From NCBI GenBank assembly GCA_022820945.1, contig JAJEEP010000036.1, positions 1 to 64,000 of the forward strand: a stretch of DNA of 64,000 nucleotides, read 5' to 3'. Each line of letters starts with the position of its first letter. Position 1 is the first letter of the stretch. The notes under the pieces are model-generated. The model saw only the letters and a list, made by a program, of their open reading frames with translations. It made no database searches and had not been told where the DNA came from. Made by a program: the position numbers and the translations under genes. Origin of the DNA: Alphaproteobacteria bacterium (GTDB lineage: Bacteria; Pseudomonadota; Alphaproteobacteria; UBA828). Of the stretch, positions 17,637-24,744 are shown in pieces.

Positions 17637-17936
17637 ATGCCAGCTCAGACTTCGATGCTCCATGTCCGTGTGGACGACCGGCTCAAGGCGAAAGCGGCCG
17701 ACACGCTGGCCGGCGTTGGCCTGACACTCTCCGATGCCGTGCGCATCCTGTTGACCCGTGTTGCTGCGGAGGGCGGTTTGCCGGCGGGACTGACCGCCGA
17801 TCCCGAAGCCTATGACGCGTGGTTCCGCGCCAAGGTACGGGAAGCCCTGGACGATCCGCGTCCCGCGGTTCCGCATGAACAAGTGATGACCGGTACGCAG
17901 GCGCTCATCGACGGGAAGCGCCGTGCGCGAACTTGA
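17637..17936 (+). CDS. RelB/DinJ family antitoxin
   Basis: 99 residues with a ribbon-helix-helix N-terminus: MLHVRVDDRLKAKAADTL, then GLTLSDAVRILLTRVAAEGGLP, as in RelB/DinJ antitoxins. The C-terminal part (AYDAWFRAKVREALDDPRPAVPHEQV) is the flexible toxin-binding tail. I start it at ATG 17637, which follows GGAGG (17625-17629) at normal distance, rather than at the earlier in-frame start at 17604 that lies in the operator. The end overlaps the toxin gene by 14 bases. It should bind the palindrome at 17592-17605 and repress its own operon. Confidence 0.88.
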   Translation: MPAQTSMLHVRVDDRLKAKAADTLAGVGLTLSDAVRILLTRVAAEGGLPAGLTADPEAYDAWFRAKVREALDDPRPAVPHEQVMTGTQALIDGKRRART

Positions 17937-18204
17937 ATGGAAGGCCATGGCGATCGCCGATCCGATGGCGATCGTCGACTACATCTCGGACGATAATCCA
18001 GACGCCGCTCAGGCCTTGAAGGAAGACATCGAGGCCAAGACATCCCGCTTGCGCGAGAACCCACGGCTCTACAGGACCGGTCGCGTGGAGGGCACTCGCG
18101 AGATGGTTGTGCGCTCGAACTACCTCGTGGTCTATGCGGAGGACGCCCACACTGTCACGATCCTTCGCGTGCTGCACGCAGCCCAACAATGGCCTCAGGC
18201 ATGA
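17923..18204 (+). CDS. RelE/ParE family toxin
   Basis: 93 residues with the RelE/ParE fold pattern: LEWKAMAIADPMAIVDYISDDNPDAA, then LRENPRLYRTGRVEGTREMVVRSNYLVVYAED and VTILRVLHAAQQWP. The closing LRVLHAAQQWP is characteristic of the ParE/RelE plasmid-stabilisation group. Target could be ribosome-bound mRNA or gyrase; the sequence does not decide. Start GTG 17923 within the antitoxin end. Its stop (TGA 18202-18204) overlaps the ATG (18201) of the duplicated pyc tail. Confidence 0.88.
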   Translation: MRELEWKAMAIADPMAIVDYISDDNPDAAQALKEDIEAKTSRLRENPRLYRTGRVEGTREMVVRSNYLVVYAEDAHTVTILRVLHAAQQWPQA

Positions 18205-18287
18205 AGGGGACCGTCGCGGACCTGCACGTGGCGGCCGGCCAGTCGGTCGAGGCCAAGGACCTCCTGCTGGAATACGCCGAGGCTTGA
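18201..18287 (+). pseudogene. Duplicated 3' end of pyc (28-codon open frame)
   Basis: After the toxin stop the frame ATG 18201 to TGA 18285-18287 encodes a 28-residue peptide whose last 26 residues copy the pyruvate carboxylase C-terminus (GTVA, then LHVAAGQSVEAKDLLLEYA) with one amino-acid change. 18207-18287 matches 17482-17562 at 76 of 81 bases; four of the five differences are silent. The copy lacks the biotin site and cannot act as a carboxylase. It marks the target site at which the toxin-antitoxin block joined pyc. The silent differences suggest that the block came with its own tail from a related but not identical pyc gene. Confidence 0.85.
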
Positions 18288-18308
18288 GCCAGCCCCGGCG
18301 CTATCTCC

Positions 18309-19547
18309 TTACGCCGCTCCGGATGCAGGGGGCGCCCCCTCCCATTCCCCGCCGTATGTTCGCTCGATGTGGGAGCGGGTGGGACGCAGCCCGCTTGTGC
18401 TGGCGATCACCGCCTCGCGTTTGGCGCGGGCGTCGAGGTCCTCGGGCGGCGACGCATCGCGGCGGATGCGGGGCGTCGCAGCGCCCGGAAAGTTCCAGGC
18501 GGTGAGCCAGCGGGCGACGGTCCCGTTCAACGCATCGTCGAGCAGGCGGCAGTCGGCGGCGACGGTCTCGTCGCGCACGTCGCGCTGCACCTCGGCGGTG
18601 CCGCGCCAGGGCCCCATGTCGGTGGTGGCGGATTGCCCCAGGATCGTGGTCGCGATGGCGCGGTCGAGATAGGCGACGAAGGCCTGGAAATCGCCGCCGG
18701 CGCGGCGCGCGCTCTCGACGATCTCGATCTCCTGGCCCTCGGGCAGGATGGCGCCGACGCTGGTGGCGAAGGACTGGACCAGGTCCAGCAGCTCGGCCTT
18801 CTGCTCGGCACTCGCGTTCCTCGGATAGGTGCCCTTGACGCCGGGTGCGCCGAACTTCTCGAGCGCGACGGACCAGAACTTGAGCCCGTGGCGCTTGAGC
18901 CAGACCGGCCAGAAGCACCAGCGCGCGAGCCCCGGCCCGTGGGGCAGGTCGCCGTGCTCGCCGGGACGGCGGAGGATCACGAATTTTCCGGCAGGCAACG
19001 GCTCGCCCAGGGGGTGAGCATCGGTGCGGAGCAGGGGCGCGCCCTCCGCCGACCAGCGAAAGCGGTCGGGCGCGCGCACCACGAGGCGGTCGAGCACGAC
19101 GCGGTCGCCCGCGCGGGCCCAGAGCGTCTCGGCGATGGCGTAGCCGTACCAGACCCCGTGCAGGAGCTGGCGGCTCACGGCATCGAAGCCGACGCCTTCG
19201 AGCTGGCGGGCGAGGTCGTCGGCTGCGGCGCGGTCGAGGGCGCCGTCGCCGCCGGGCTCCACCGTCCACGGCCGCGCGATGGCGGCATCGAGGCGTTGGT
19301 CGAGGGCCGCCTGGCAGCGCTCGTCCCGCAGGATGTCGCGGTAGATGCGGAGCGCATACCCCTCGTCGCGGTAGCGCTCGGCATAGCGCGAGGGCTGGCG
19401 CGGGTTGAGCGGCAGCTCACCGATGTAGGGCTGGAGGCGACCTGCGATGCTGGCGGCGGCGACCTCGCCATGGGGCGGCCCCGCCGGCACGCTGGCGCGG
19501 GAGGGAGGGAGAAGCCGGCGGAGCCGCCCGGCGAGACCGGGCGCCAT
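18309..19547 (-). CDS. Mu-type phage portal protein (gp29/DUF935 family)
   Basis: 412 residues resembling the DUF935 portal of Mu-like phages: DILRDERCQAALDQRLDAAIARPW (about 71-94), LLHGVWYGYAIAETLW, and near the end VRDETVAADCRLLDDALNGTVARWLTAWNFPG and STSGLRPTRSHIERTYG. Portals form the head vertex through which DNA is packed. Somewhat shorter than Mu gp29 (about 510 residues); the C-terminus may be trimmed, as the host pyc tail copy begins only 22 bases behind the stop. It lies downstream of the terminase on the same strand, the canonical order, but no head-morphogenesis gene follows. Confidence 0.82.
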   Translation of the reverse strand: MAPGLAGRLRRLLPPSRASVPAGPPHGEVAAASIAGRLQPYIGELPLNPRQPSRYAERYRDEGYALRIYRDILRDERCQAALDQRLDAAIARPWTVEPGGDGALDRAAADDLARQLEGVGFDAVSRQLLHGVWYGYAIAETLWARAGDRVVLDRLVVRAPDRFRWSAEGAPLLRTDAHPLGEPLPAGKFVILRRPGEHGDLPHGPGLARWCFWPVWLKRHGLKFWSVALEKFGAPGVKGTYPRNASAEQKAELLDLVQSFATSVGAILPEGQEIEIVESARRAGGDFQAFVAYLDRAIATTILGQSATTDMGPWRGTAEVQRDVRDETVAADCRLLDDALNGTVARWLTAWNFPGAATPRIRRDASPPEDLDARAKREAVIASTSGLRPTRSHIERTYGGEWEGAPPASGAA

Positions 19548-19631
19548 CAGGCGGGGCCTCGGGTCGTTGGGAGAGAAGCGGAGGATCGGGCATTCATCAT
19601 GGCCCGATCATCGCGGCCTGCGCACCCCCTG

Positions 19632-19650
19632 TGCACCGGACCATGGTGCA
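19632..19650. promoter_or_regulatory. Phage-module dyad, copy 1 (between terminase and portal genes)
   Basis: TGCACC (19632-19637), seven bases, GGTGCA (19645-19650): a perfect inverted repeat. The inner 14 bases CCGGACCATGGTGC (19636-19649) recur exactly at 39074-39087 and with one mismatch, on the other strand, at 21122-21135. All three copies lie outside genes and next to Mu-type phage genes. Another GTGCACC follows at 19661-19667. A regulator site is inferred; which protein binds is unknown. Confidence 0.55.
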
Positions 19651-19685
19651 GGGCGTTTTCGTGCACCTTCATCGCCTGCCGGTAA

Positions 19686-21050
19686 TCAATAGAAGCTCGC
19701 GAGACCGGCAGCGCGTGGGCCGGCAACGGCGCCTTCGATGGACGCGGTGCCTTCGCGGGCGGCGGTGCAGGCCAGCGCCAGCGCCCAGAAGCGGTCGGCG
19801 TGGCCGTCGGTGCCCGAGCGTTCGGCAAGCAGGCGCGGCGCCCCGATCGGCCCGGCCTCGGCGCGGACGGCATGGAGGTCGCGGCGCAGGTCCACGTCGG
19901 GCGGGATGCGGAGCCGCCGGTCCTCCACCGCCTCGCGCAGCGTCGACGCCACATCGAGCCGGCGCGGCCCGGTCATCAGCACGCCCTCGACCACGGTGCG
20001 GCCGAGGTCCTCCTGCAGCTGCTCCACCACGGCCTCGCCCATGCCGGTCTGGTCCACAGCGATTCGCACCGGGCGGTAGCGCGCCGCAAGGTCGCTCACG
20101 ATCGCCCGCTGCTGGCTGAAGGGGATGCCCTGGCGGACCGCCAGCTCGCGCAACCAGAGCACGTCGCCCACGCGCTCCAGCACCGCGGCGACCCAAAGAT
20201 CGCGGCGTCTCGCCACGTCCACGCCGACAGTGGCCGCTCCGCCGGCGAAGGCGGCGGGATCGCCGGCGGCCGGGTCCTCGCAGGCGCGGATCGCCTTCCA
20301 GGCGAGCCAGGCTCCGGCGCCGGCGGCAGGGATGCAGTCGAGTTCTTCGCTCGCGTGATGGCCGTACTCCGCCCTGAGCGCGGCCTCCCATTCGGCCTCG
20401 GTCTCGGCCGACCAGGGCTGCCCTTGCGCCTCGGCGATGCAACGGAACAGCCCCTGTGCCAACGCTTCCCTGAGTGTCACGCGATGCAGCGAGCCCGGCC
20501 GGGTACCCTCGCCGACCTCGCGGCAGAGGGTGGCGAAGGGATTGGCCTCGCCGTTGTGCGTGCTGATGACGCGCGCCTGTCCGCCCCAGACGCGGAAGGC
20601 GAGGGCCGCCTTGAGCACCTCGCCGAGGTCGTCGACGAACGCCGCCTCGTCGACGATGGCAAGATCGCCGGGCCGGCCCTTGGAGCGGAAGGCGCGGGGC
20701 GCGGACGTCATGGCAAGGATTTCGCGGCCTGAGCCGAAAGCGATGCGGAAGGCTCGAACGGCCCGCTCGCCGTCCGGGATCAGGGACTCGCCCATGGCAT
20801 AGGCCCGGAACTCGAGCTTCCGCGCCCAGTCGGCGCAGTCCTCGATGAAGCCCCGGGTCATCTCCAGGTTGTAGGCCTGGTAGTAGACGTTGCCGCCTCC
20901 TTTCGAGCCCGCGTGCATCACCGCGTCGTAGGCCTCGGCCCATGAGATGCCGACGCGCCGCGCCTTTTCGATCACCTTGAGGCCGGCCGGGTCCCTCACC
21001 CAGCGAGTCTGATAGGGGAGGAGGTAGGGGGGGATAATGTCCTTGTTCAT
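19686..21050 (-). CDS. Mu-type phage terminase large subunit (gp28-like)
   Basis: 454 residues. ATPase part at the N-terminus: VIEKARRVGISWAEAYDAVMHA (Walker A of the degenerate gp28 type), LAIVDEAAFVDDLGEVLKAA (Walker B and catalytic E), STHNGEANPF (motif III). Nuclease part with VGVDVARRRDLWVAAVLERVGD, IAVDQTGMGEAVVEQL and DRFWALALACTA, giving the acidic cluster of the RNase H-like fold. I start it at the ATG at 21050, which follows GAGGACC, instead of the longer frame to 21128 that enters the intergenic dyad. All key motifs are kept, so the gene is intact. Confidence 0.85.
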   Translation of the reverse strand: MNKDIIPPYLLPYQTRWVRDPAGLKVIEKARRVGISWAEAYDAVMHAGSKGGGNVYYQAYNLEMTRGFIEDCADWARKLEFRAYAMGESLIPDGERAVRAFRIAFGSGREILAMTSAPRAFRSKGRPGDLAIVDEAAFVDDLGEVLKAALAFRVWGGQARVISTHNGEANPFATLCREVGEGTRPGSLHRVTLREALAQGLFRCIAEAQGQPWSAETEAEWEAALRAEYGHHASEELDCIPAAGAGAWLAWKAIRACEDPAAGDPAAFAGGAATVGVDVARRRDLWVAAVLERVGDVLWLRELAVRQGIPFSQQRAIVSDLAARYRPVRIAVDQTGMGEAVVEQLQEDLGRTVVEGVLMTGPRRLDVASTLREAVEDRRLRIPPDVDLRRDLHAVRAEAGPIGAPRLLAERSGTDGHADRFWALALACTAAREGTASIEGAVAGPRAAGLASFY

Positions 21051-21121
21051 GGTCCTCGGTCGATGAGCACTCGTGTCGCGCACGGTGCCCAGCATGCGGC
21101 CGCCTTCCGTCGCCGACCATC

Positions 21122-21135
21122 GCACCATGGTTCGG
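21122..21135. promoter_or_regulatory. Phage-module dyad, copy 2 (upstream of terminase gene)
   Basis: GCACCATGGTTCGG here is, read on the minus strand, CCGAACCATGGTGC: 13 of 14 bases equal to the motif at 19636-19649 and 39074-39087. The outer half-sites on the minus strand are TGCTCC and GGTGCG at the same seven-base spacing. It lies 72 bases upstream of the terminase ATG, a place suited to a promoter or operator. Confidence 0.5.
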
Positions 21136-21243
21136 AGCAGGTGCGTGCGAGGGCGGGCCGCTTTGCTCCCGGCTCTTGTTGTGCGCCGTGCCGCAGGTGT
21201 GGGACGATGACGGCAACAATCAACGAATACGGGGAGATGACCG

Positions 21244-22413
21244 ATGACCTACGATCCTCGAGCCGCCACCGGAATTCCGACGGAACCCGTGGGCTCATTG
21301 CCGAGACCGTCGAAGCTTCAGGCCGCCTACGCCGCCTACGATGCGGGCGACATTTCGAAGGACGACCTCGAGGCTGAGCAGGAGGAGGCGGTGCGCGATT
21401 CGATCTCGCGCATGGAGGCCACCGGCTCGCCCATCGTGTCCGACGGCGAGCAGCGCTGGTCGAGCTTCGCGACCTATCCGATCACCGACACCCTGGCGGG
21501 GACGGGCCTCGCCGATCATCTGGCGGGCGGCGGCCAGTACTTCGCCATCTTCGCCGACGGCCACCATCGCCAGCTGCCGCGGCTCACCGGCGGCCCGTTT
21601 CGCTACAAGAGCTTCGCGGCGGACTCGCTCAAACTCTCCATCAAGTCCGCGACCAAGCCGATGAAGCAGGCGGTCATCGCGCCCTCGATGCTGGCCCTCC
21701 TCTATCCCCTCGACGAGGAGATCGAGGGCTACTCGCGCGAGGCGTTCGAGGCCGACCTGATCGACGAGTGCGAGAAGGACGTGCGCGAGGCCTTCGCCGC
21801 CGGCGCGGTGCGGGTCTCCATCGACTTTACCGAGGGCCGGCTCTCCTGCCGCAACGATTCGCGCAATCCCTGGACCGGCCGGCAGATGCTCCCGCACTTC
21901 ATCGACCTGATCAACGGCGTGCTCGATCGCTTCACGGCGGAGGAGCGGGTAAACATCGGCATCCACACCTGCCCCGGCGGCGACTGCGATTCGGTGCACA
22001 GCGCCGATGTGCCCTACAACGACCTGCTGCCCAGCATGTTCCAGCTCAATGCCGGCTACTTCATGATCCAGTTCAAGAGCGAGCGGAACCAGGAGCAGGT
22101 CTACAAGGACATCGCAGCGAGCATCCGCACCGACGCCAACGGCGTCACCCAGATGGCCTACATCGGCGTCATCAACCCGCAGAACCCGCGGGTGGAATCA
22201 GCCGAGGAGGTGTGCGAGCAGCTGATGGCGGCGGCCAATCACCTGCCGAAGGAGCAGATCGCGTCCACCGACGATTGCGGCTTCTCGCCCTTCAGCATCG
22301 ACGTGAAGCCGAATCACGGCTCGCCGGATTACGCCCGCGACGTGGCGTTCCAGAAGATCGAGTCCCGCATCAAGGGCACGCAGATGGCAGCCGAGAAGCT
22401 CGGCATTCACTAG
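21244..22413 (+). CDS. MetE-core-like methyltransferase (cobalamin-independent methionine synthase II family)
   Basis: 389 residues of the UROD/MetE C-terminal superfamily, half the length of full MetE. Zinc ligand candidates H241 and C243 (GIHTCPGGDCD) and C345 (STDDCGFSPF) are in place; VSIDFTEGRLSCR and VRVSIDF segments form the barrel. Such short forms transfer methyl groups to a thiol from donors other than methyl-tetrahydrofolate-polyglutamate; the donor is not shown here. Start ATG 21244 behind GGGGAGATG. A rubredoxin gene follows at 73 bases on the same strand. The gene lies between phage packaging genes and a catabolic operon. Confidence 0.8.
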   Translation: MTYDPRAATGIPTEPVGSLPRPSKLQAAYAAYDAGDISKDDLEAEQEEAVRDSISRMEATGSPIVSDGEQRWSSFATYPITDTLAGTGLADHLAGGGQYFAIFADGHHRQLPRLTGGPFRYKSFAADSLKLSIKSATKPMKQAVIAPSMLALLYPLDEEIEGYSREAFEADLIDECEKDVREAFAAGAVRVSIDFTEGRLSCRNDSRNPWTGRQMLPHFIDLINGVLDRFTAEERVNIGIHTCPGGDCDSVHSADVPYNDLLPSMFQLNAGYFMIQFKSERNQEQVYKDIAASIRTDANGVTQMAYIGVINPQNPRVESAEEVCEQLMAAANHLPKEQIASTDDCGFSPFSIDVKPNHGSPDYARDVAFQKIESRIKGTQMAAEKLGIH

Positions 22414-22486
22414 GCGACGACCTGCGGCCGGTCGGAGACGGGCCGGCCGCACGTTCCTCCCGCGGCCGTCCGCGGCAACGCTTTCA

Positions 22487-22663
22487 ATGACGCGCTATCA
22501 ATGCCGCTGGTGCGGCTACGTCTACGATCCCGCCAGGGGCGAGGCGCAGCGAGAGACGCCGCCGGGCACGCCGTTCGCGGACCTGCCGGACGACTGGTGC
22601 TGCCCCGACTGCCGGGCGCCCAAGGCCGATTTCGATCCGGTGGAGGAGGGCGGAGCCGCTTGA
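22487..22663 (+). CDS. Rubredoxin
   Basis: 58 residues with the complete rubredoxin pattern: CRWCGYVYDPARG (C6, C9), then DDWCCPDCRAPKADF (C39, C42), the four cysteines that hold one iron. It carries single electrons between soluble partners. Start ATG 22487. It is in the same direction as the MetE-core-like gene and is likely co-transcribed with it; an oxygenase or reductase partner is not visible nearby. Confidence 0.93.
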   Translation: MTRYQCRWCGYVYDPARGEAQRETPPGTPFADLPDDWCCPDCRAPKADFDPVEEGGAA

Positions 22664-22684
22664 CGGCGGGCCTCCGAAACGCGC

Positions 22685-23779
22685 TCAGTCAGCCAGCGAG
22701 ATGTCGACGGCGCCCTGGACCAGGTAGTTCATCCCCCACAGCTCTCTGTCGGAGGGAACTTTACCTTCCGGCACCGCGAGCGTGCCGTTGTTGCGGTAAA
22801 GCGGCCCCTCGAAGGGATCGAGCTCGCCCGCGATCATCTTCGCGCGGGCGCGTTCCACGTCCGTGACCGCCACGCGCGGCACCCATGACGCGATGGGCTC
22901 CACGTCGAACACGCCGGCCTCGATGCCCTTCCACCAGACCGGCCTCTCGGGAGTCCAGGTGCCTTCGACGATGGCCCGGATGGTGGGGATCAGGTACGCC
23001 TCCCACTTGTAGACCATCGAGGCCGCGACGGCCCTCGGCGCCTCCTCGGACATGTCGATCTGAAAGCCGATCGACCACTTGCCGCGATCCTGGAAGAAGC
23101 GATGCGGCCCAGGCGTGCTCAGGTTCGATCCCAGCACGTCGACGCCCTGCGCCAGCAGGCTCTCGGCTGCCTGCGTTTCCTTGATCGGGTCGTACCAGGT
23201 GTTGACGTAGATACCGGTCATCTCGATAGCCGGGTTGACCGACTGCGCCCCGCGCAGGAAGGCGTTGAGGTCCCAGTTCACGGGGCCCAGCCGATGGCCG
23301 CCGAGTGCGCCGATCTTCTCGGTTCGAGTCAAATGGCCGGCGATGATCCCCGCCAGGTACCAGCCCTGGTAAGTGCGGGCGTAGAAGCTTTCCAGGTTGG
23401 CTGCCGTGGTCCCGCCGGCGCAATTCAGGAAGGCCACGTCCGGGTACCTGCGTGCGGCCTCGAGCAAGGCGTCGCCATGGCCCCAGGAGGTGCCGATGAT
23501 GATGTTGTAGCCCTCGCCCACATAGCGGTCGACGAGTTGCAGAATGACCGCCCAATCCTCGGGCACCCGCTGGCTGTAGGCGATCTTCAGCCCAAGCGCC
23601 TCCTCTGTCTTGACCCGCGCGCGGTCGAGCGCCTCCGACCAGCCGCCGTCGTCGACGGTGGCGAGGTGGAGCATCGCGACCTTGGGCCTGCCCTCCAGCT
23701 TGAATGCCGCCTGCACCACCGAGAGCGGGAGCAGGCTGGTCGCGAGCAGCGCGATTGCTCCGAAGATCAGTCCACGCAT
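22685..23779 (-). CDS. BMP-family (Med/PnrA-like) substrate-binding lipoprotein-type protein
   Basis: 364 residues with a signal peptide (1-24, ending SVVQA-AF) and a BMP domain: KVAMLHLATVDDGGWSEALDRAR, then NIIIGTSWGHGDALLEAARRYPDVAFLNCAGG and YARTYQGWYLAGIIAGHLT. No lipobox cysteine is seen, so it is probably a free periplasmic protein. BMP proteins bind nucleosides or related ligands for ABC transporters. No matching permease or ATPase is in the neighbourhood; the dipeptide-type transporter upstream has its own binding protein. It may share the promoter of the large minus-strand operon or have its own in the 120-base gap. Confidence 0.82.
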   Translation of the reverse strand: MRGLIFGAIALLATSLLPLSVVQAAFKLEGRPKVAMLHLATVDDGGWSEALDRARVKTEEALGLKIAYSQRVPEDWAVILQLVDRYVGEGYNIIIGTSWGHGDALLEAARRYPDVAFLNCAGGTTAANLESFYARTYQGWYLAGIIAGHLTRTEKIGALGGHRLGPVNWDLNAFLRGAQSVNPAIEMTGIYVNTWYDPIKETQAAESLLAQGVDVLGSNLSTPGPHRFFQDRGKWSIGFQIDMSEEAPRAVAASMVYKWEAYLIPTIRAIVEGTWTPERPVWWKGIEAGVFDVEPIASWVPRVAVTDVERARAKMIAGELDPFEGPLYRNNGTLAVPEGKVPSDRELWGMNYLVQGAVDISLAD

Positions 23780-23899
23780 GATGCGAGCGTGCCGCCCGAT
23801 TGCCGTATCGAATCAAGTATGGTGTTTCGCGGGCCCTCCTGCATCCGGGAAGGGTAGCCCAATCGGTAAAATTCGCGCGATCCGCAGCGCGTCCTGCCG

Positions 23900-24709
23900 C
23901 TACTCCGCTTCCACGACTAGGCGCTGGGCGAAGGCCTCGCCCTCGTCGAAGCCGCCGAAGCGCGCGATCTCCTCCTCCGGCGGCGGCTCGCAGGACCACA
24001 TCCGGCTCGGCACCCAGCCGCACTGGCGCTTGAGGCTCGCCGCATACTCCGCGCGCTTCATCGCCGCGATGGAGGGGTCGATCACGGGCACGCCCACGGC
24101 CCTCTCGACCTCGCGGTAGAAGCCGATCTCCAGCGTGCAGCCGAGGATCAGCGCCTCGGCGTAGTCCTCCTCCACCGCGCGCCGGCCCGCCGCGACCAGC
24201 CGGCGCTCGGTCTCCGCGTGGTCGGCCTGGAAGTCGTTGACCCCGAGCTCCACGTGATAGAAGCCGCTGAGGCGCTCGCCATAGCCGTGCTCGCGCGCGA
24301 CCGCATTCATCTGGTTCACCCACTTGCGTCGGCCCACGATGATGCCGAAGCGGTTGGCGAGGCTCGCCGCGATCTCGCAGGAGGCGAGGCACGGCGCGGT
24401 CACGATCATCTCGCCCGACACCTCGCGGGCATCGTGCAGCGCCGTGTCGTAGAAGCAGCCGATGGCGAGCGCGTCGAAGCCCTCGCGCGCCGCCTGGCGC
24501 GTCGCCTGGATGATGCCGCGCGAGACGATGGTCTCGTAGGAGCGATACTCGATGTGGGTGAAGCTGCCGCCCGGATCCGCAAGGCAGGTGATGTGCACCT
24601 CCGTGCCGGGCTGCTTGTAGGTCCGTGCCATGTCGGCGAAGACGGCATCGTAGGCATCGGTGCCGACCGGGTTCAGGTACATCAGCTTGAGGGGGGCGTT
24701 GGCCTTCAT
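23900..24709 (-). CDS. Asp/Glu/hydantoin racemase family protein
   Basis: 269 residues. Racemase pattern with the two cysteine regions AIGCFYDTALHDAR and LILGCTLEIGFYREVE, and the VPVIDPSIAAMKRAEYAASL segment. The enzyme would invert a hydantoin or amino-acid centre, so that both isomers can be used by the HyuA/HyuB pair encoded just upstream. I start at the ATG at 24709 after GGGAGGA; the longer frame upstream crosses the hyuB gene. Last gene of the transporter-hydantoinase operon. Confidence 0.83.
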   Translation of the reverse strand: MKANAPLKLMYLNPVGTDAYDAVFADMARTYKQPGTEVHITCLADPGGSFTHIEYRSYETIVSRGIIQATRQAAREGFDALAIGCFYDTALHDAREVSGEMIVTAPCLASCEIAASLANRFGIIVGRRKWVNQMNAVAREHGYGERLSGFYHVELGVNDFQADHAETERRLVAAGRRAVEEDYAEALILGCTLEIGFYREVERAVGVPVIDPSIAAMKRAEYAASLKRQCGWVPSRMWSCEPPPEEEIARFGGFDEGEAFAQRLVVEAE

Positions 24710-24744
24710 GCGGTCCTCCCGTTGTCCGGATAGATTATCTCGAC

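Noticed and set aside
23850-23900. tRNA-like stretch (GGGTAGCCCAATCGG region)
   Set aside because: No acceptor stem or anticodon arm can be folded around it.
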